From an uncultured Lachnospiraceae bacterium (GTDB lineage: Bacteria; Bacillota; Clostridia; Lachnospirales; Anaerotignaceae), in assembly GCA_944384295.1 (NCBI GenBank), contig CALWSU010000004.1, positions 41,203 through 105,202 of the forward strand: a stretch of 64,000 nt of DNA, given 5' to 3'. Both the position numbers and the translations under genes were made by a program. Every line of letters starts with the position of its first letter. The first letter of the stretch is position 1. Below the pieces are notes generated by a model. The model did no database searches. It saw nothing but the letters and a program-made list of their open reading frames with translations, and was not told the DNA's origin. Shown piece after piece: positions 33,807 through 42,413 of the stretch.

Positions 33807-35159
33807 TTATAACAAAAGCAGTGATGCAATGCTAAAATACAGAATCAGCGCAACTGCATCGACCAATGTCGAAATCAAAGGACCTGCCATCATAGCAGGG
33901 TCTACTTTGATGATTTTTGCCAAAATAGGCAATGTACAACCAATGGTTTTGGACAGTACTACAACCGCTGCCATACTTACAGACACTGTAAAATCAATCA
34001 AAAAATCCGTATCTTTGCTAAAAAATGTCATACGTGCCATATTGACAAGTCCTAACGCGATACCACACAATGCACCCACGCGCACCTCTTTCCAAATGAC
34101 ACGCAATGTATCACGCACTTCGATTTCACCCAACGCCATACCACGAATAATCATGGTGGAAGCCTGTGACCCCGCATTGCCTCCTGTGCCTGTGATAATG
34201 GTGATAAAATTGGACAAAGACATGGCAACCGCCAATAAACCTGCATAATGCCCAATCACCAGTGAACTGAGTGTACCAGAAATCATCAACACACAAAGCC
34301 AAACAATACGATTTTTCGCAAGCTTGAGTACAGGTGTTTTGAGATATTCTTCATCAGAAGGCAGCAATGCCGCCATTTTTTCCATGTCTTCTGTGGTTTC
34401 CTGTTCGATAACGTCCACAATATCGTCTACCGTAATGATACCAACCAAACGGTTTTCTAGGTCTGTCACCGGCAGTGCCATCCAATTATATTTTTTGAAA
34501 ATATGCGCAACTTCTTCTTGGTCGTCTGTTGTATGCACTGCGACCACATCTTCTTCCATCAAATCGGAAACCAATTCTTCATCTTTTGCGCAAATCAAAG
34601 TACGCAACGGTATCACACCAATCAATTTGCGTTGTGCATCTATCACATAACAAGTATAAATGGTTTCTTTATCTGTTCCAGTGCGTTTGATTTGCTGCAT
34701 AGCAGCCGCTACTGTCATACCACCGCGCAGTTTGACAAATTCAATCGTCATCAAACTACCAGCGGAATTTTCTGGATAATTCAAAAAACGATTGATCAAA
34801 GCGCGTGTTTCTGCATCGGTATTGCGCAATACTTTTTTGACCAAATTGGCAGGCGCTTCTTCCAAAAAATCGACCGTATCATCTAAAAACATTTCGTCTA
34901 CGATATTTCGTACTTCTTTATCTGTAATGGAATGTACAATATGTTCCTGTGTATCACTATCCATATAAGAAAAGACTTCTGCTGCCATGTCTTTGGTCAG
35001 CAAACGGAAAATAAAAAGCTGTTTTTCCGCGGGAAGTTCTTCAAAATATTCTGCCAAATCGGCAGCATTTTCGTCATTTAATTCTTGCTTTAAGGTAATA
35101 TAATCTCCTTTGTCCATCAATGCATTCAAATGGTCAAAGAGTGTCTGCATTTCTTCCAC
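33807..35159 (-). CDS. mgtE: magnesium transporter MgtE, copy 1 of a tandem pair
   Basis: A 450-residue paralogue of the downstream MgtE, with the same layout: N domain (NAADLAEYFEELPAEKQLFIFRLL), CBS pair (AVHTTDDQEEVAHIFKKYNW and GIITVDDIVDVIEQETTEDM) and five membrane helices with TGTGGNAGSQASTMIIRG. The best start is a GTG 5 bases after GAGGTGA, which gives exactly the same length as the other copy; an ATG three codons later is the alternative. I looked upstream for an M-box magnesium riboswitch and did not find one. Confidence 0.94.
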   Translation of the reverse strand: MEEMQTLFDHLNALMDKGDYITLKQELNDENAADLAEYFEELPAEKQLFIFRLLTKDMAAEVFSYMDSDTQEHIVHSITDKEVRNIVDEMFLDDTVDFLEEAPANLVKKVLRNTDAETRALINRFLNYPENSAGSLMTIEFVKLRGGMTVAAAMQQIKRTGTDKETIYTCYVIDAQRKLIGVIPLRTLICAKDEELVSDLMEEDVVAVHTTDDQEEVAHIFKKYNWMALPVTDLENRLVGIITVDDIVDVIEQETTEDMEKMAALLPSDEEYLKTPVLKLAKNRIVWLCVLMISGTLSSLVIGHYAGLLAVAMSLSNFITIITGTGGNAGSQASTMIIRGMALGEIEVRDTLRVIWKEVRVGALCGIALGLVNMARMTFFSKDTDFLIDFTVSVSMAAVVVLSKTIGCTLPILAKIIKVDPAMMAGPLISTLVDAVALILYFSIASLLLL

Positions 35160-35381
35160 TGTTTTCACCTCATTTTTCGGGCAATAAAAAAACACCATTG
35201 TCCTATGGGAAATATATCATAGTTGGATCATCATTTCCCAATACAAAATCGTTCCGACGCAAAAAGTCGGAAAAAAACTTTGTCTTTCCAAAAGTGTCAG
35301 CAGAAAAAACCATATCTATACGAAATTTTATCTTTTTACGCATCAAAAAATATGCCTGTCCAAGGGATAGACAAAGCTATG

Positions 35382-35498
35382 CTATTTTTTGCCGCGTTTC
35401 AGAAACCAATGCTTTTCGGCACCGCATGATACGGCATTGCTGCTGTTGTAACGCTTTCGCTCAGGACCTAAAGGGATACTCTCACCGTTGCCGTCCAT
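35382..35498 (-). CDS. putative 38-residue basic peptide
   Basis: A short frame starting MDGNGESIPLGPERKRY and ending HWFLKRGKK. It has a very good ribosome site, GGAGGTG at 7 bases, and a strong promoter with a 17-base spacer about 45 bases before the start. The peptide is basic with no hydrophobic span. The same DNA can fold (GCGAAAGC tetraloop hairpin, CAATGC/GCATTG stem), so it could instead be part of a structured RNA. It lies 223 bases upstream of the first mgtE on the same strand. No family recognised. Confidence 0.5.
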   Translation of the reverse strand: MDGNGESIPLGPERKRYNSSNAVSCGAEKHWFLKRGKK

Positions 35499-35541
35499 GC
35501 AAGTCACCTCCATTTTTGTACTTACCAATTCTCCATATTTT

Positions 35542-35570
35542 AGTATATGCGTTCCCAAAAAGAGCGTCAA
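35542..35570 (-). promoter_or_regulatory. promoter for the 38-codon ORF, possibly also mgtE
   Basis: On the minus strand TTGACG and TATACT with a 17-base spacer, upstream of the small ORF and the mgtE pair. Confidence 0.7.
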
Positions 35571-35643
35571 GCCAAATTTTCAAATGATGACGAACTTTTT
35601 TCTATCTTCTTTCTTTTACCATTATTTTGGAAAAATATGGTAT

Positions 35644-35682
35644 AAAAAAACCGAAAATTTTTGTTTTGCCAAAAATTTTCGG
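35644..35682 (-). terminator. terminator after dnaB
   Basis: On the minus strand CCGAAAATTTTT / AAAAATTTTCGG, 8-base loop, then seven T. Confidence 0.88.
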
Positions 35683-35689
35683 TTTCTAT

Positions 35690-37045
35690 TTAAAACTGTT
35701 TCAAGAAATTTCCAAACTTTGTATATTGTCCCATCCAAGTCAAATCGACTGTACCTGTTGGACCATTTCTTTGTTTGGCTATAATCAATTCTGCTTGATT
35801 CTTTTTCTCTGTATCTGGAAAATAATACTCATCACGATATAAAAATGCCACGACATCGGCGTCCTGCTCAATGGCACCAGATTCTCTCAAATCGGAAAGC
35901 ATAGGGCGATGGTCTGCACGCTGTTCACAAGCACGGCTGAGCTGTGATAAGGCTATCACAGGCGCGTCCATTTCTCTGGCAATTGCTTTCAAAGAACGGG
36001 AGATTTCAGAAATCTCTTGTTGTCTGGAATCGTTCTTGCCATTGCCGCTCATCAACTGCAAATAATCTATGACAATCAAGCCAAGCCCTTTTTCTACCTT
36101 TAAGCGTCGGCATTTGGAACGCACCTCCATAGGAGAGATACCAGGTGTATCATCAATATAGATTGGTGCTTGTGACAAAGGTCCCATTGCCTGTATCAAA
36201 TCCGTCCAATCTGAATCGGCTAATTCTCCAGTACGCAATTTTTGCGCGTCAAGCATTGCCTCAGAGCACAGCATACGATTGACCAACTGTTCCCGACTCA
36301 TTTCCAGAGAAAAAACAGCCGTTGGTACATTGCTACGGATTGCTGCATTTTGTATGATATTCAATGCAAAAGCAGTTTTTCCCATAGAAGGACGCGCAGC
36401 CAACAATATCAAATCTGATTTTTGCAATCCTGCGGTTTTATGGTCAAAATCGACAAAACCTGTCGGTACGCCTGTCAATTTGCCTTTGGAACGGTAAATA
36501 TCTTCTATTTTTTCAATCGAATCGACTGCAATATCCCGAATATGGTGAAACTGGTCTGTATGTCGATTCTGCATAATATCGAAAATACCTTTTTCCGCTG
36601 TGTCCATAATGGTATTGATATCCGCTTTGCCCTCATAGCTCATCTGCGAAATATTGCCAGCAGTACGAATCAAACGACGTAACACAGATTTTTCTTCTAC
36701 AATCGCGACATAATGGCGCATATTCGCAGAACTACCAACCGCATTGGAAATGGTAGCCAGAAAAGAAATACCACCAATTTGTGCAAAAACATTCTTTTCT
36801 TCCAATTTGTTTTTCATAGTAATCATATCAATGGGTACACCACTATGATACAATTCCTCTGCGGCTTCAAATGCCATACGATGATCTGGGCGGTAAAAGT
36901 CTTCTCCTGTCAAAATTTCCAATGCCAGAGAAGCCGCTTCCCGATCCAAAAACATTGCGCCTAATACTGCTTGTTCTGCGGTATCGTCATGTGGCGGTAT
37001 GTTCTGGAAGCCTTCCGCCTGTGGTGCGGTATTTTGTTGTTCCAT
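35690..37045 (-). CDS. dnaB: replicative DNA helicase DnaB
   Basis: A 451-residue hexameric helicase that unwinds DNA at the replication fork. The N-terminal DnaB domain starts at PPHDDTAEQAVLGAMFLD. The RecA-like core has Walker A ARPSMGKTAFALN near 210-222, Walker B LIVIDYLQLM and the H4 region SRSLKAIAREMDAPVIALSQLSR with EQRADHRPMLSDLRESGAIEQDAD. Start is the ATG 8 bases after AGGAGG; a GTG one codon upstream is possible. It is last in the conserved mazG-like-gdpP-rplI-dnaB operon and is closed by a terminator. Confidence 0.96.
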   Translation of the reverse strand: MEQQNTAPQAEGFQNIPPHDDTAEQAVLGAMFLDREAASLALEILTGEDFYRPDHRMAFEAAEELYHSGVPIDMITMKNKLEEKNVFAQIGGISFLATISNAVGSSANMRHYVAIVEEKSVLRRLIRTAGNISQMSYEGKADINTIMDTAEKGIFDIMQNRHTDQFHHIRDIAVDSIEKIEDIYRSKGKLTGVPTGFVDFDHKTAGLQKSDLILLAARPSMGKTAFALNIIQNAAIRSNVPTAVFSLEMSREQLVNRMLCSEAMLDAQKLRTGELADSDWTDLIQAMGPLSQAPIYIDDTPGISPMEVRSKCRRLKVEKGLGLIVIDYLQLMSGNGKNDSRQQEISEISRSLKAIAREMDAPVIALSQLSRACEQRADHRPMLSDLRESGAIEQDADVVAFLYRDEYYFPDTEKKNQAELIIAKQRNGPTGTVDLTWMGQYTKFGNFLKQF

Positions 37046-37087
37046 CACACCCGCCTCCTTTTTTCTCTTATTTTCTCTTATATTTTC

Positions 37088-37534
37088 TTACGCTTCTACA
37101 ATTTTAATGCTTACTTCTGCTGTTACTTTTGGGTGCAGTTTGATCACTGCGGTTCTTTCGCCCAACATTTTGATGGGATCACCAATAGATACTTTCTTTT
37201 TATCAAAATCTAAGCCAGTTTGTTTGATGATTTCTTCTGCCACTTCTTTGTTTGTCACAGAACCAAATAATTTTCCATTTCCACCTGTTTTGACTTTGAT
37301 TGTGACCACTTTATCTTCTAACGCTTTTGCAACTTCTTGTGCATGTTCCAGTTCTTCCTGTTTGCGCTTTGCTTCTGCTTTTTGTTTCAAATCATAATCA
37401 TTCAGATTGGATTTGGTTGCTTCTACCGCCAATTTTTTTGGCAGCAGGAAATTTTTTGCATATCCTTCGCTTGCATTTACCAAATCGCCTTTTTTGCCAA
37501 CACTTTTGACATCTTGCAATAATATCAACTTCAT
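37088..37534 (-). CDS. rplI: 50S ribosomal protein L9
   Basis: A 148-residue ribosomal protein: MKLILLQDVKSVGKKGDLVNASEGYAKNFLLPKKLA is the near-invariant L9 N-domain, followed by the long connecting helix (residues 43-75) and the C-terminal domain with GKLFGSVTNKEVAEEI and KTGGNG. It binds 23S rRNA near the L1 stalk and limits frameshifting. Its ATG shares one base with the gdpP stop (TAATG), so translation is coupled. Confidence 0.98.
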   Translation of the reverse strand: MKLILLQDVKSVGKKGDLVNASEGYAKNFLLPKKLAVEATKSNLNDYDLKQKAEAKRKQEELEHAQEVAKALEDKVVTIKVKTGGNGKLFGSVTNKEVAEEIIKQTGLDFDKKKVSIGDPIKMLGERTAVIKLHPKVTAEVSIKIVEA

Positions 37535-39519
37535 TATGCTTCCTCCTCTAAATATTCTACAATTGCTGTGCGGACACGTTCTTTGGCTTCTTCTGTCGTG
37601 CAGTCTTTCAACTGCGCGCCGGATACCGTCAAATGACCGCCACCGCCCAATTTTTCCATAATACGTTGTACATTGATTTCCCCAAAACTACGGGCACTGA
37701 TGTAAACCGTCTGATCCACTTTACAGCAGACAAAAGACGCTTTGACTCCTGTCACATTCATCAAATCATCTGCCGCTTGCGCTGCCGTCAAGGTAGAATT
37801 TTCTACATCTGACGGGCAAACGGAAATGGCAATATGTTCTCGGAATAATTCAGCATCACGCACTGCGGTTGCTTTTGCTTTATATGCGTCCATATCATTC
37901 TGGAATAAGAGTCTGACACGGATACTATCCGCCCCATTTCGGCGTAAAAACGCCGCGGACTCAAATGTCATAGCACCTGTCTTGACACAGAAATTCTTTG
38001 TATCTACTGTAATCCCTGCCAAAAGCGCATCTGCTTCGATTTGATGCAGTTTCACTTTCTTGTCCATATGCTGTATCATTTCTGTAATCAATTCCGAAGT
38101 AGAAGAAGCATATGGCTCATGATAACTTAAAACTGCCTGTTCAATGGCATCTGTGCTTTTGCGATGGTGGTCAAACACCACAATTTTTTTTGCTGCCATC
38201 AAGATTTGACGGCTGTCTACCATAGATTCTCTATGGGTATCTACAATAATGACCAATGTTTTTTCATTGATCATACGCATGGCATCTACACCATTGACAA
38301 TCAAACCGCCAAATTTTCCGCTTTCGTTCATTTTCTCGTATAAACGCTGTACACCAACACTGATTTGATCCATGACAATATTGCATTTTTTGCCAATGCT
38401 TTTTGCCATAGCACAAATGCCCATACATGCGCCCAAGCTGTCTAAGTCGGCATTTTTATGCCCCATCACCAGTATATCCGAAGCATCGCCCATCAATTCC
38501 ATCAAAGCATCTGCTTTCACACGTGCACGGATACGCGCATTTTTATGAATTTCGCCGCTTTTGCCGCCATAGAACAGATATTTTTCGCCATCTTTGATCA
38601 GCACTTGATCGCCACCACGACCCAAAGCCAAATCCATAGCCGCTTTTGCATTTTGCATTGCCATTTCCAAAGAACCAGCACCCAAACCAATCCCCATACT
38701 TAATGTAACAGGCAAATGGTCTCCAATGGTAATTTCTTTGATTTCGTTAAATGGTTCAAATTTCTTTTCTTTGAACGCTTCCAAACTTTTATGAGAAAGC
38801 AGAAAAATATAACGATCTTTTTCCAATTTTTTGATCACGCCATCTGCTTCCATTGCCAATTGATTGAATTTTCGGTCAATCAACGCGGACAAAATGGGCA
38901 AGCGATTTTCGTCAATACTATCTACCACATCATCATAGTTATCTAACAAAATCATACCAACTACAATTTCCTGTGCTTTGAGTTGTTGTTCCAACTGTTG
39001 TGTTTTGGTACAGTCTGTCATAATCAAAGTCAACACCACACCGACTGCACCGCTTTCACTGACTACATCGCAATGATCCAACGCCGCTTCAAAATATCGT
39101 TCGCCTACCTGCACCGTTTGTACTTCCCCCGCGCCGCTTGTCTTGCGCAGCATATCAATCACGGGGTCTGCGTCTGCGATTTCTGGAAATACTGCCGCAA
39201 AAGGTGCATTATACATCATCACTCTGCCCCGCACATCCAGTACCGCATATGGCACAGGCAAATTTTGTGGAATCGAAAAATTCTCGCGTAATACTGCCGT
39301 ATCCACAAAACGATTTTCTTTTTGTGCCTGTTGTGGACTATCGCCAAACAGTTCTTTGAGCATGGGACGTAAAAACACACCAGCAAGCACACCAATCAAT
39401 GTACCAGCACCAACACGTACATCAATCACCATACAGAGTAATACCAATAATACCGCCACTGCTGCACTGACGATACTGCGTCCTACGCCCTGCTTTTTTT
39501 GTTCTTCTTTTTGTTCCAT
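37534..39519 (-). CDS. gdpP: cyclic-di-AMP phosphodiesterase GdpP
   Basis: A 661-residue membrane protein that hydrolyses c-di-AMP, controlling potassium/osmolyte balance and beta-lactam tolerance. Parts in order: two N-terminal spans (about 12-50), a PAS-like haem/ligand domain (about 80-150, PVPYAVLDVRGRVMMYNAPF), a degenerate GGDEF domain (about 185-300) and the catalytic DHH-DHHA1 module with GHKNADLDSLGACMG near 350 and VVFDHHRKS near 430, ending with GGGGHLTVSGAQL. It is encoded in the conserved block with rplI and dnaB. GGGAGG stands 6 bases before the ATG. Confidence 0.95.
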   Translation of the reverse strand: MEQKEEQKKQGVGRSIVSAAVAVLLVLLCMVIDVRVGAGTLIGVLAGVFLRPMLKELFGDSPQQAQKENRFVDTAVLRENFSIPQNLPVPYAVLDVRGRVMMYNAPFAAVFPEIADADPVIDMLRKTSGAGEVQTVQVGERYFEAALDHCDVVSESGAVGVVLTLIMTDCTKTQQLEQQLKAQEIVVGMILLDNYDDVVDSIDENRLPILSALIDRKFNQLAMEADGVIKKLEKDRYIFLLSHKSLEAFKEKKFEPFNEIKEITIGDHLPVTLSMGIGLGAGSLEMAMQNAKAAMDLALGRGGDQVLIKDGEKYLFYGGKSGEIHKNARIRARVKADALMELMGDASDILVMGHKNADLDSLGACMGICAMAKSIGKKCNIVMDQISVGVQRLYEKMNESGKFGGLIVNGVDAMRMINEKTLVIIVDTHRESMVDSRQILMAAKKIVVFDHHRKSTDAIEQAVLSYHEPYASSTSELITEMIQHMDKKVKLHQIEADALLAGITVDTKNFCVKTGAMTFESAAFLRRNGADSIRVRLLFQNDMDAYKAKATAVRDAELFREHIAISVCPSDVENSTLTAAQAADDLMNVTGVKASFVCCKVDQTVYISARSFGEINVQRIMEKLGGGGHLTVSGAQLKDCTTEEAKERVRTAIVEYLEEEA

Positions 39520-39564
39520 CTTCAGCCTCCCAGCCTACTTTTTGTTGCCGAAAATTTTTTTGTG

Positions 39565-39870
39565 TCAGGCTTGTTCCAACATTTGCAACACTTGTAACAA
39601 GTCACTTTCCCATGCACTTTGTTTTTCCTGCAACAATTCCGCTTTCACTGCCATCACTGCTTTGCGTGTCAGCGTTTCTTTGGATATACCCAGACGGGAT
39701 GCCATCAAAAGCAATACAATTTCCAAATCCGCCAAAATCTCTGTCTGTTCTGCTTTTGGCGCGTTTTCCTGCATAGCAGTAAAGAAATCCGACACCAAAC
39801 GCAGCATACGACATTGTAAATCCTGTGTCATACGGATATTTCTTGCTACATCGAAAGATGTTTCTGACAT
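39565..39870 (-). CDS. small helical protein, MazG-like family
   Basis: A 101-residue all-helical protein. MTQDLQCRMLRLVSDFFTAMQE, then the acidic EILADLEIVLLLMASRLGISKETLTRKAVMAVKAELLQEKQS, fits the short MazG-like proteins that often stand before gdpP in clostridia (from memory). The catalytic Glu pattern of true MazG pyrophosphatases is not complete, so activity is doubtful. AGGAGG lies 9 bases before the ATG; the gene ends 45 bases before gdpP and probably shares its transcript. Confidence 0.65.
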   Translation of the reverse strand: MSETSFDVARNIRMTQDLQCRMLRLVSDFFTAMQENAPKAEQTEILADLEIVLLLMASRLGISKETLTRKAVMAVKAELLQEKQSAWESDLLQVLQMLEQA

Positions 39871-40070
39871 CTGTAACCGCCTCCTTTTCTGCTTTTGTGC
39901 ATATCGCAGTAACTAAGTATACCACACACCATTGTTTTTCTCAACCTTTTCTCTGCATTTGCGCAGGTACGATATCTTATCTTTTTGTAAAAAACCATCT
40001 GACTTTCAGCAAAAAAATATAGAAATGTCGTATTCTGATACAATATGGAAACAAAAAGTTGCATAGCAAA

Positions 40071-40112
40071 AGAAGCTGGTCTATCATCATGTACCATAAC
40101 AGACCAACTTCT
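40071..40112 (-). terminator. probable terminator after the aminotransferase
   Basis: AGAAG-CTGGTCT pairs with AGACCA-ACTTCT around an 18-base loop; a short T-run follows on the minus strand. Confidence 0.6.
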
Positions 40113-40155
40113 TATCAGGATTTATTTTGTATAAATTGCACTTTTCGACAAAACA

Positions 40156-41331
40156 TCAAATCCAGCCATTTTGTTGCAAGAATGTGCGTAATTTTTCCAT
40201 TGCTTGCTGCAACTGTTCCATGCTGTACGCATAAGAAATACGCACATGCTGTTCCCCGCTTGCACCAAACGCATCTCCCGGCACAACCGCCACGCCTGCA
40301 TCATACAACAATTTTTCACAAAACTGCTGCGCACTGAGACCCGTTTTTGCAATGGAAGGGAATACATAAAACGCGCCTTCTGGCTCAAAGCAAGTCAAGC
40401 CCATATCATTGAGCGCATCTACCAAATATCTTCTTCTTTGGTCATAGGCGGTACGCATTGCAGACACATCCGCATCACATTTTGCATCATCGGACAATGC
40501 TTCTATGGCACCATATTGGCTCATGGACGGCGCACACATGATAATATAAGCGTGTACTTTATTGATGGCTTTCATCAATTCTTTGGGACCTGCGGCGTAT
40601 CCCAGACGCCAGCCTGTCATAGAAAATGATTTCGCAAAACCATTCAATACTACAGTACGTTCTGCCATGCCATCTATAGAAGCTATCGAAACATGATTTT
40701 TCCCATTGTAAGTCAATTCTGCATAAATTTCATCAGAAATCACAAGCAAATCATGCTGTATACAAACTTTGGCAATTTTTTCTAAGTCTTTTTTTTCCAT
40801 AATCGCCCCAGTCGGGTTATTGGGATAAGGCAAAATCAAGGCTTTTGTTTTGGGTGTGATTGCTGCTTCCAATTCTTCCGGCTGCAAACGGAATCCATTT
40901 TCCGCTTTTGTGGTAACTACGACAGGTACGCCATGCTGCAATGCGATTGCTGGTTTATAGGCAACATAAGACGGCTCTACCACAAGCACCTCATCTCCCG
41001 GCGCAAGCACAGTACGCAATGTGACGTCAATGGCTTCCGAAGCGCCAATGGTACACAAAATCTGGTCTGTATCATATTCCAAATCAAAACGTCTTTTCAA
41101 ATAATGTGAAATTTCTTCTCGCAACTGCGGCATGCCCCAATTGGAAGAATATCTCGTTTTTCCTTCTTCCAAAGAACGAATCGCAGCCTCTCTGACACGC
41201 ATTGGTGTTGGAAAATCAGGCTCTCCTACGCCCAAAGAAATCACATTGTCCATCGTTGCCACAATATCGAAAAATTTTCGTATTCCAGAAGGCGGCAATA
41301 CTGCCACATGTTCCGCTACAAACTCACGCAT
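40156..41331 (-). CDS. PLP-dependent class I/II aminotransferase
   Basis: A 391-residue fold-type I aminotransferase related to aspartate and aromatic aminotransferases. Marks are SLGVGEPDFPTP near the N-terminus, LPYPNNPTGAIM (Asn for PLP), SDEIYAELTYNG (Asp and Tyr), the Schiff-base Lys in NGFAKSFSMTGWRLGY, and the C-terminal Arg in EQHVRISYAYS. Substrate range (Asp, aromatic or methionine-related) cannot be fixed. The start is the ATG after GGAG; it overlaps nothing but lies just beyond the stop of the upstream AIR-synthase-like gene, giving a two-gene operon. Confidence 0.92.
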   Translation of the reverse strand: MREFVAEHVAVLPPSGIRKFFDIVATMDNVISLGVGEPDFPTPMRVREAAIRSLEEGKTRYSSNWGMPQLREEISHYLKRRFDLEYDTDQILCTIGASEAIDVTLRTVLAPGDEVLVVEPSYVAYKPAIALQHGVPVVVTTKAENGFRLQPEELEAAITPKTKALILPYPNNPTGAIMEKKDLEKIAKVCIQHDLLVISDEIYAELTYNGKNHVSIASIDGMAERTVVLNGFAKSFSMTGWRLGYAAGPKELMKAINKVHAYIIMCAPSMSQYGAIEALSDDAKCDADVSAMRTAYDQRRRYLVDALNDMGLTCFEPEGAFYVFPSIAKTGLSAQQFCEKLLYDAGVAVVPGDAFGASGEQHVRISYAYSMEQLQQAMEKLRTFLQQNGWI

Positions 41332-41348
41332 TTTTTCTCCATCCCTTC

Positions 41349-42341
41349 TCAAAATTTTGCTTGATACAAAGCATCACTTTTTGGCTGTTCCAATGGTTTT
41401 GATGTCCCATTTTGTATGATGATTTTTTCTTTTTGTGTAATCTTTCCTATCACAGCCGCCGCAACGCCTGCCGCTTGCAGCTTGTCTACCAAAGCCGCAC
41501 CATCATATGCCGCAATCACCATCGTACCACTGGAAATCAACTGCAAAGGCTCTATTTGGGCTTCTTGACAAACCATCTTTGTCACATCTTGTATGGGAAT
41601 CTGATCCGCGTAAACAGTCACACCTTTTTCGGAACATTCTGCCAATTCCCAAACCGCGCCCAAAATACCTCCTTCTGTCGCGTCATGCATCGCAGTTGCA
41701 CCATGCTCCATAGCAATGCGAGATTCTGTACCAACAGACAAAAATCCTTTCATTTCTTTTGCCTTTTGGAGTAAGTCCTTTGGTATGCGTTGTGACAATA
41801 CGGTTTCATACTCCTGCGCCAGTATGGCAGTGCCTTCCAGCCCTGCCCATTTTGTCATAATCACATCTTGTCCAATTTCTGCACCGCCTGTGCATACCAT
41901 TTTTCTATCTTTCGTTTTGCCAATCACCGTTGCTGAAATGACAGGCTTTGTGACAGCATCTGTGACTTCGGTATGTCCACCCAGTACTTCGATTCCCAGT
42001 TCTGCGGCTGCCTGTAAGGTACCAGCCATCAATTCCTCCAATATACTTTCTTCGCTTTGCGGTGGCAAAAGTACTGTCATCAAAATTCCAACTGGCTCCG
42101 CACCTGCTGAAAACACATCATTACAATTGACATGTACCGCCAAATATCCTACATCTCGTGTGGCTCCTGTAATGGGGTCTGTCGAAAATACGCACATTTC
42201 ACCGCCTGGGTCCATAGCAGAACAATCTTCTCCTGTTTTGGGACGTACTACAATATCCGCACGATGCACCTTTGTATGTGTCACAGGATTCAAAACCAAT
42301 CTTTCCAAAATCTGAGGGGGTATTTTTCCAATCTCAAACAC
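41349..42341 (-). CDS. AIR synthase-related protein (HypE/PurM-like)
   Basis: A 330-residue ATP-binding protein of the PurM superfamily. GEDCSAMDPGGEMCVFSTDPITGA is the N-terminal ATP/Mg loop, with GYLAVHVNCNDVFSAGAEPVGILMTVLLP, LGGHTEVTDAVTKPVIS and the C-terminal PLQLISSGTMVIAA following. It resembles HypE, ThiL and SelD but lacks a recognisable SelD Cys/Sec and the C-terminal Cys of HypE. The exact reaction is unknown. The start is a GTG 9 bases after AAAGGA. It is adjacent to the aminotransferase on the same strand. Confidence 0.85.
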   Translation of the reverse strand: MFEIGKIPPQILERLVLNPVTHTKVHRADIVVRPKTGEDCSAMDPGGEMCVFSTDPITGATRDVGYLAVHVNCNDVFSAGAEPVGILMTVLLPPQSEESILEELMAGTLQAAAELGIEVLGGHTEVTDAVTKPVISATVIGKTKDRKMVCTGGAEIGQDVIMTKWAGLEGTAILAQEYETVLSQRIPKDLLQKAKEMKGFLSVGTESRIAMEHGATAMHDATEGGILGAVWELAECSEKGVTVYADQIPIQDVTKMVCQEAQIEPLQLISSGTMVIAAYDGAALVDKLQAAGVAAAVIGKITQKEKIIIQNGTSKPLEQPKSDALYQAKF

Positions 42342-42360
42342 TTTGACTCATCCTTTCCCA

Positions 42361-42401
42361 AAAAACGAGAAGGGCGTCCGAAAAATATTCCGTACACCCA
42401 T
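42361..42401 (-). terminator. probable terminator after the VanW gene
   Basis: On the minus strand GGGTGTACGGAA pairs imperfectly with TTCGGACGCCC around a short loop, then TTCTCGTTTTTTGGG. Confidence 0.5.
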
Positions 42402-42413
42402 TCTTTTCTTATT

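Noticed and set aside
35199..35690. M-box magnesium riboswitch before mgtE
   Set aside because: I searched the minus strand for the conserved M-box blocks, such as the GGTGAGGCTCC segment, and did not find them.
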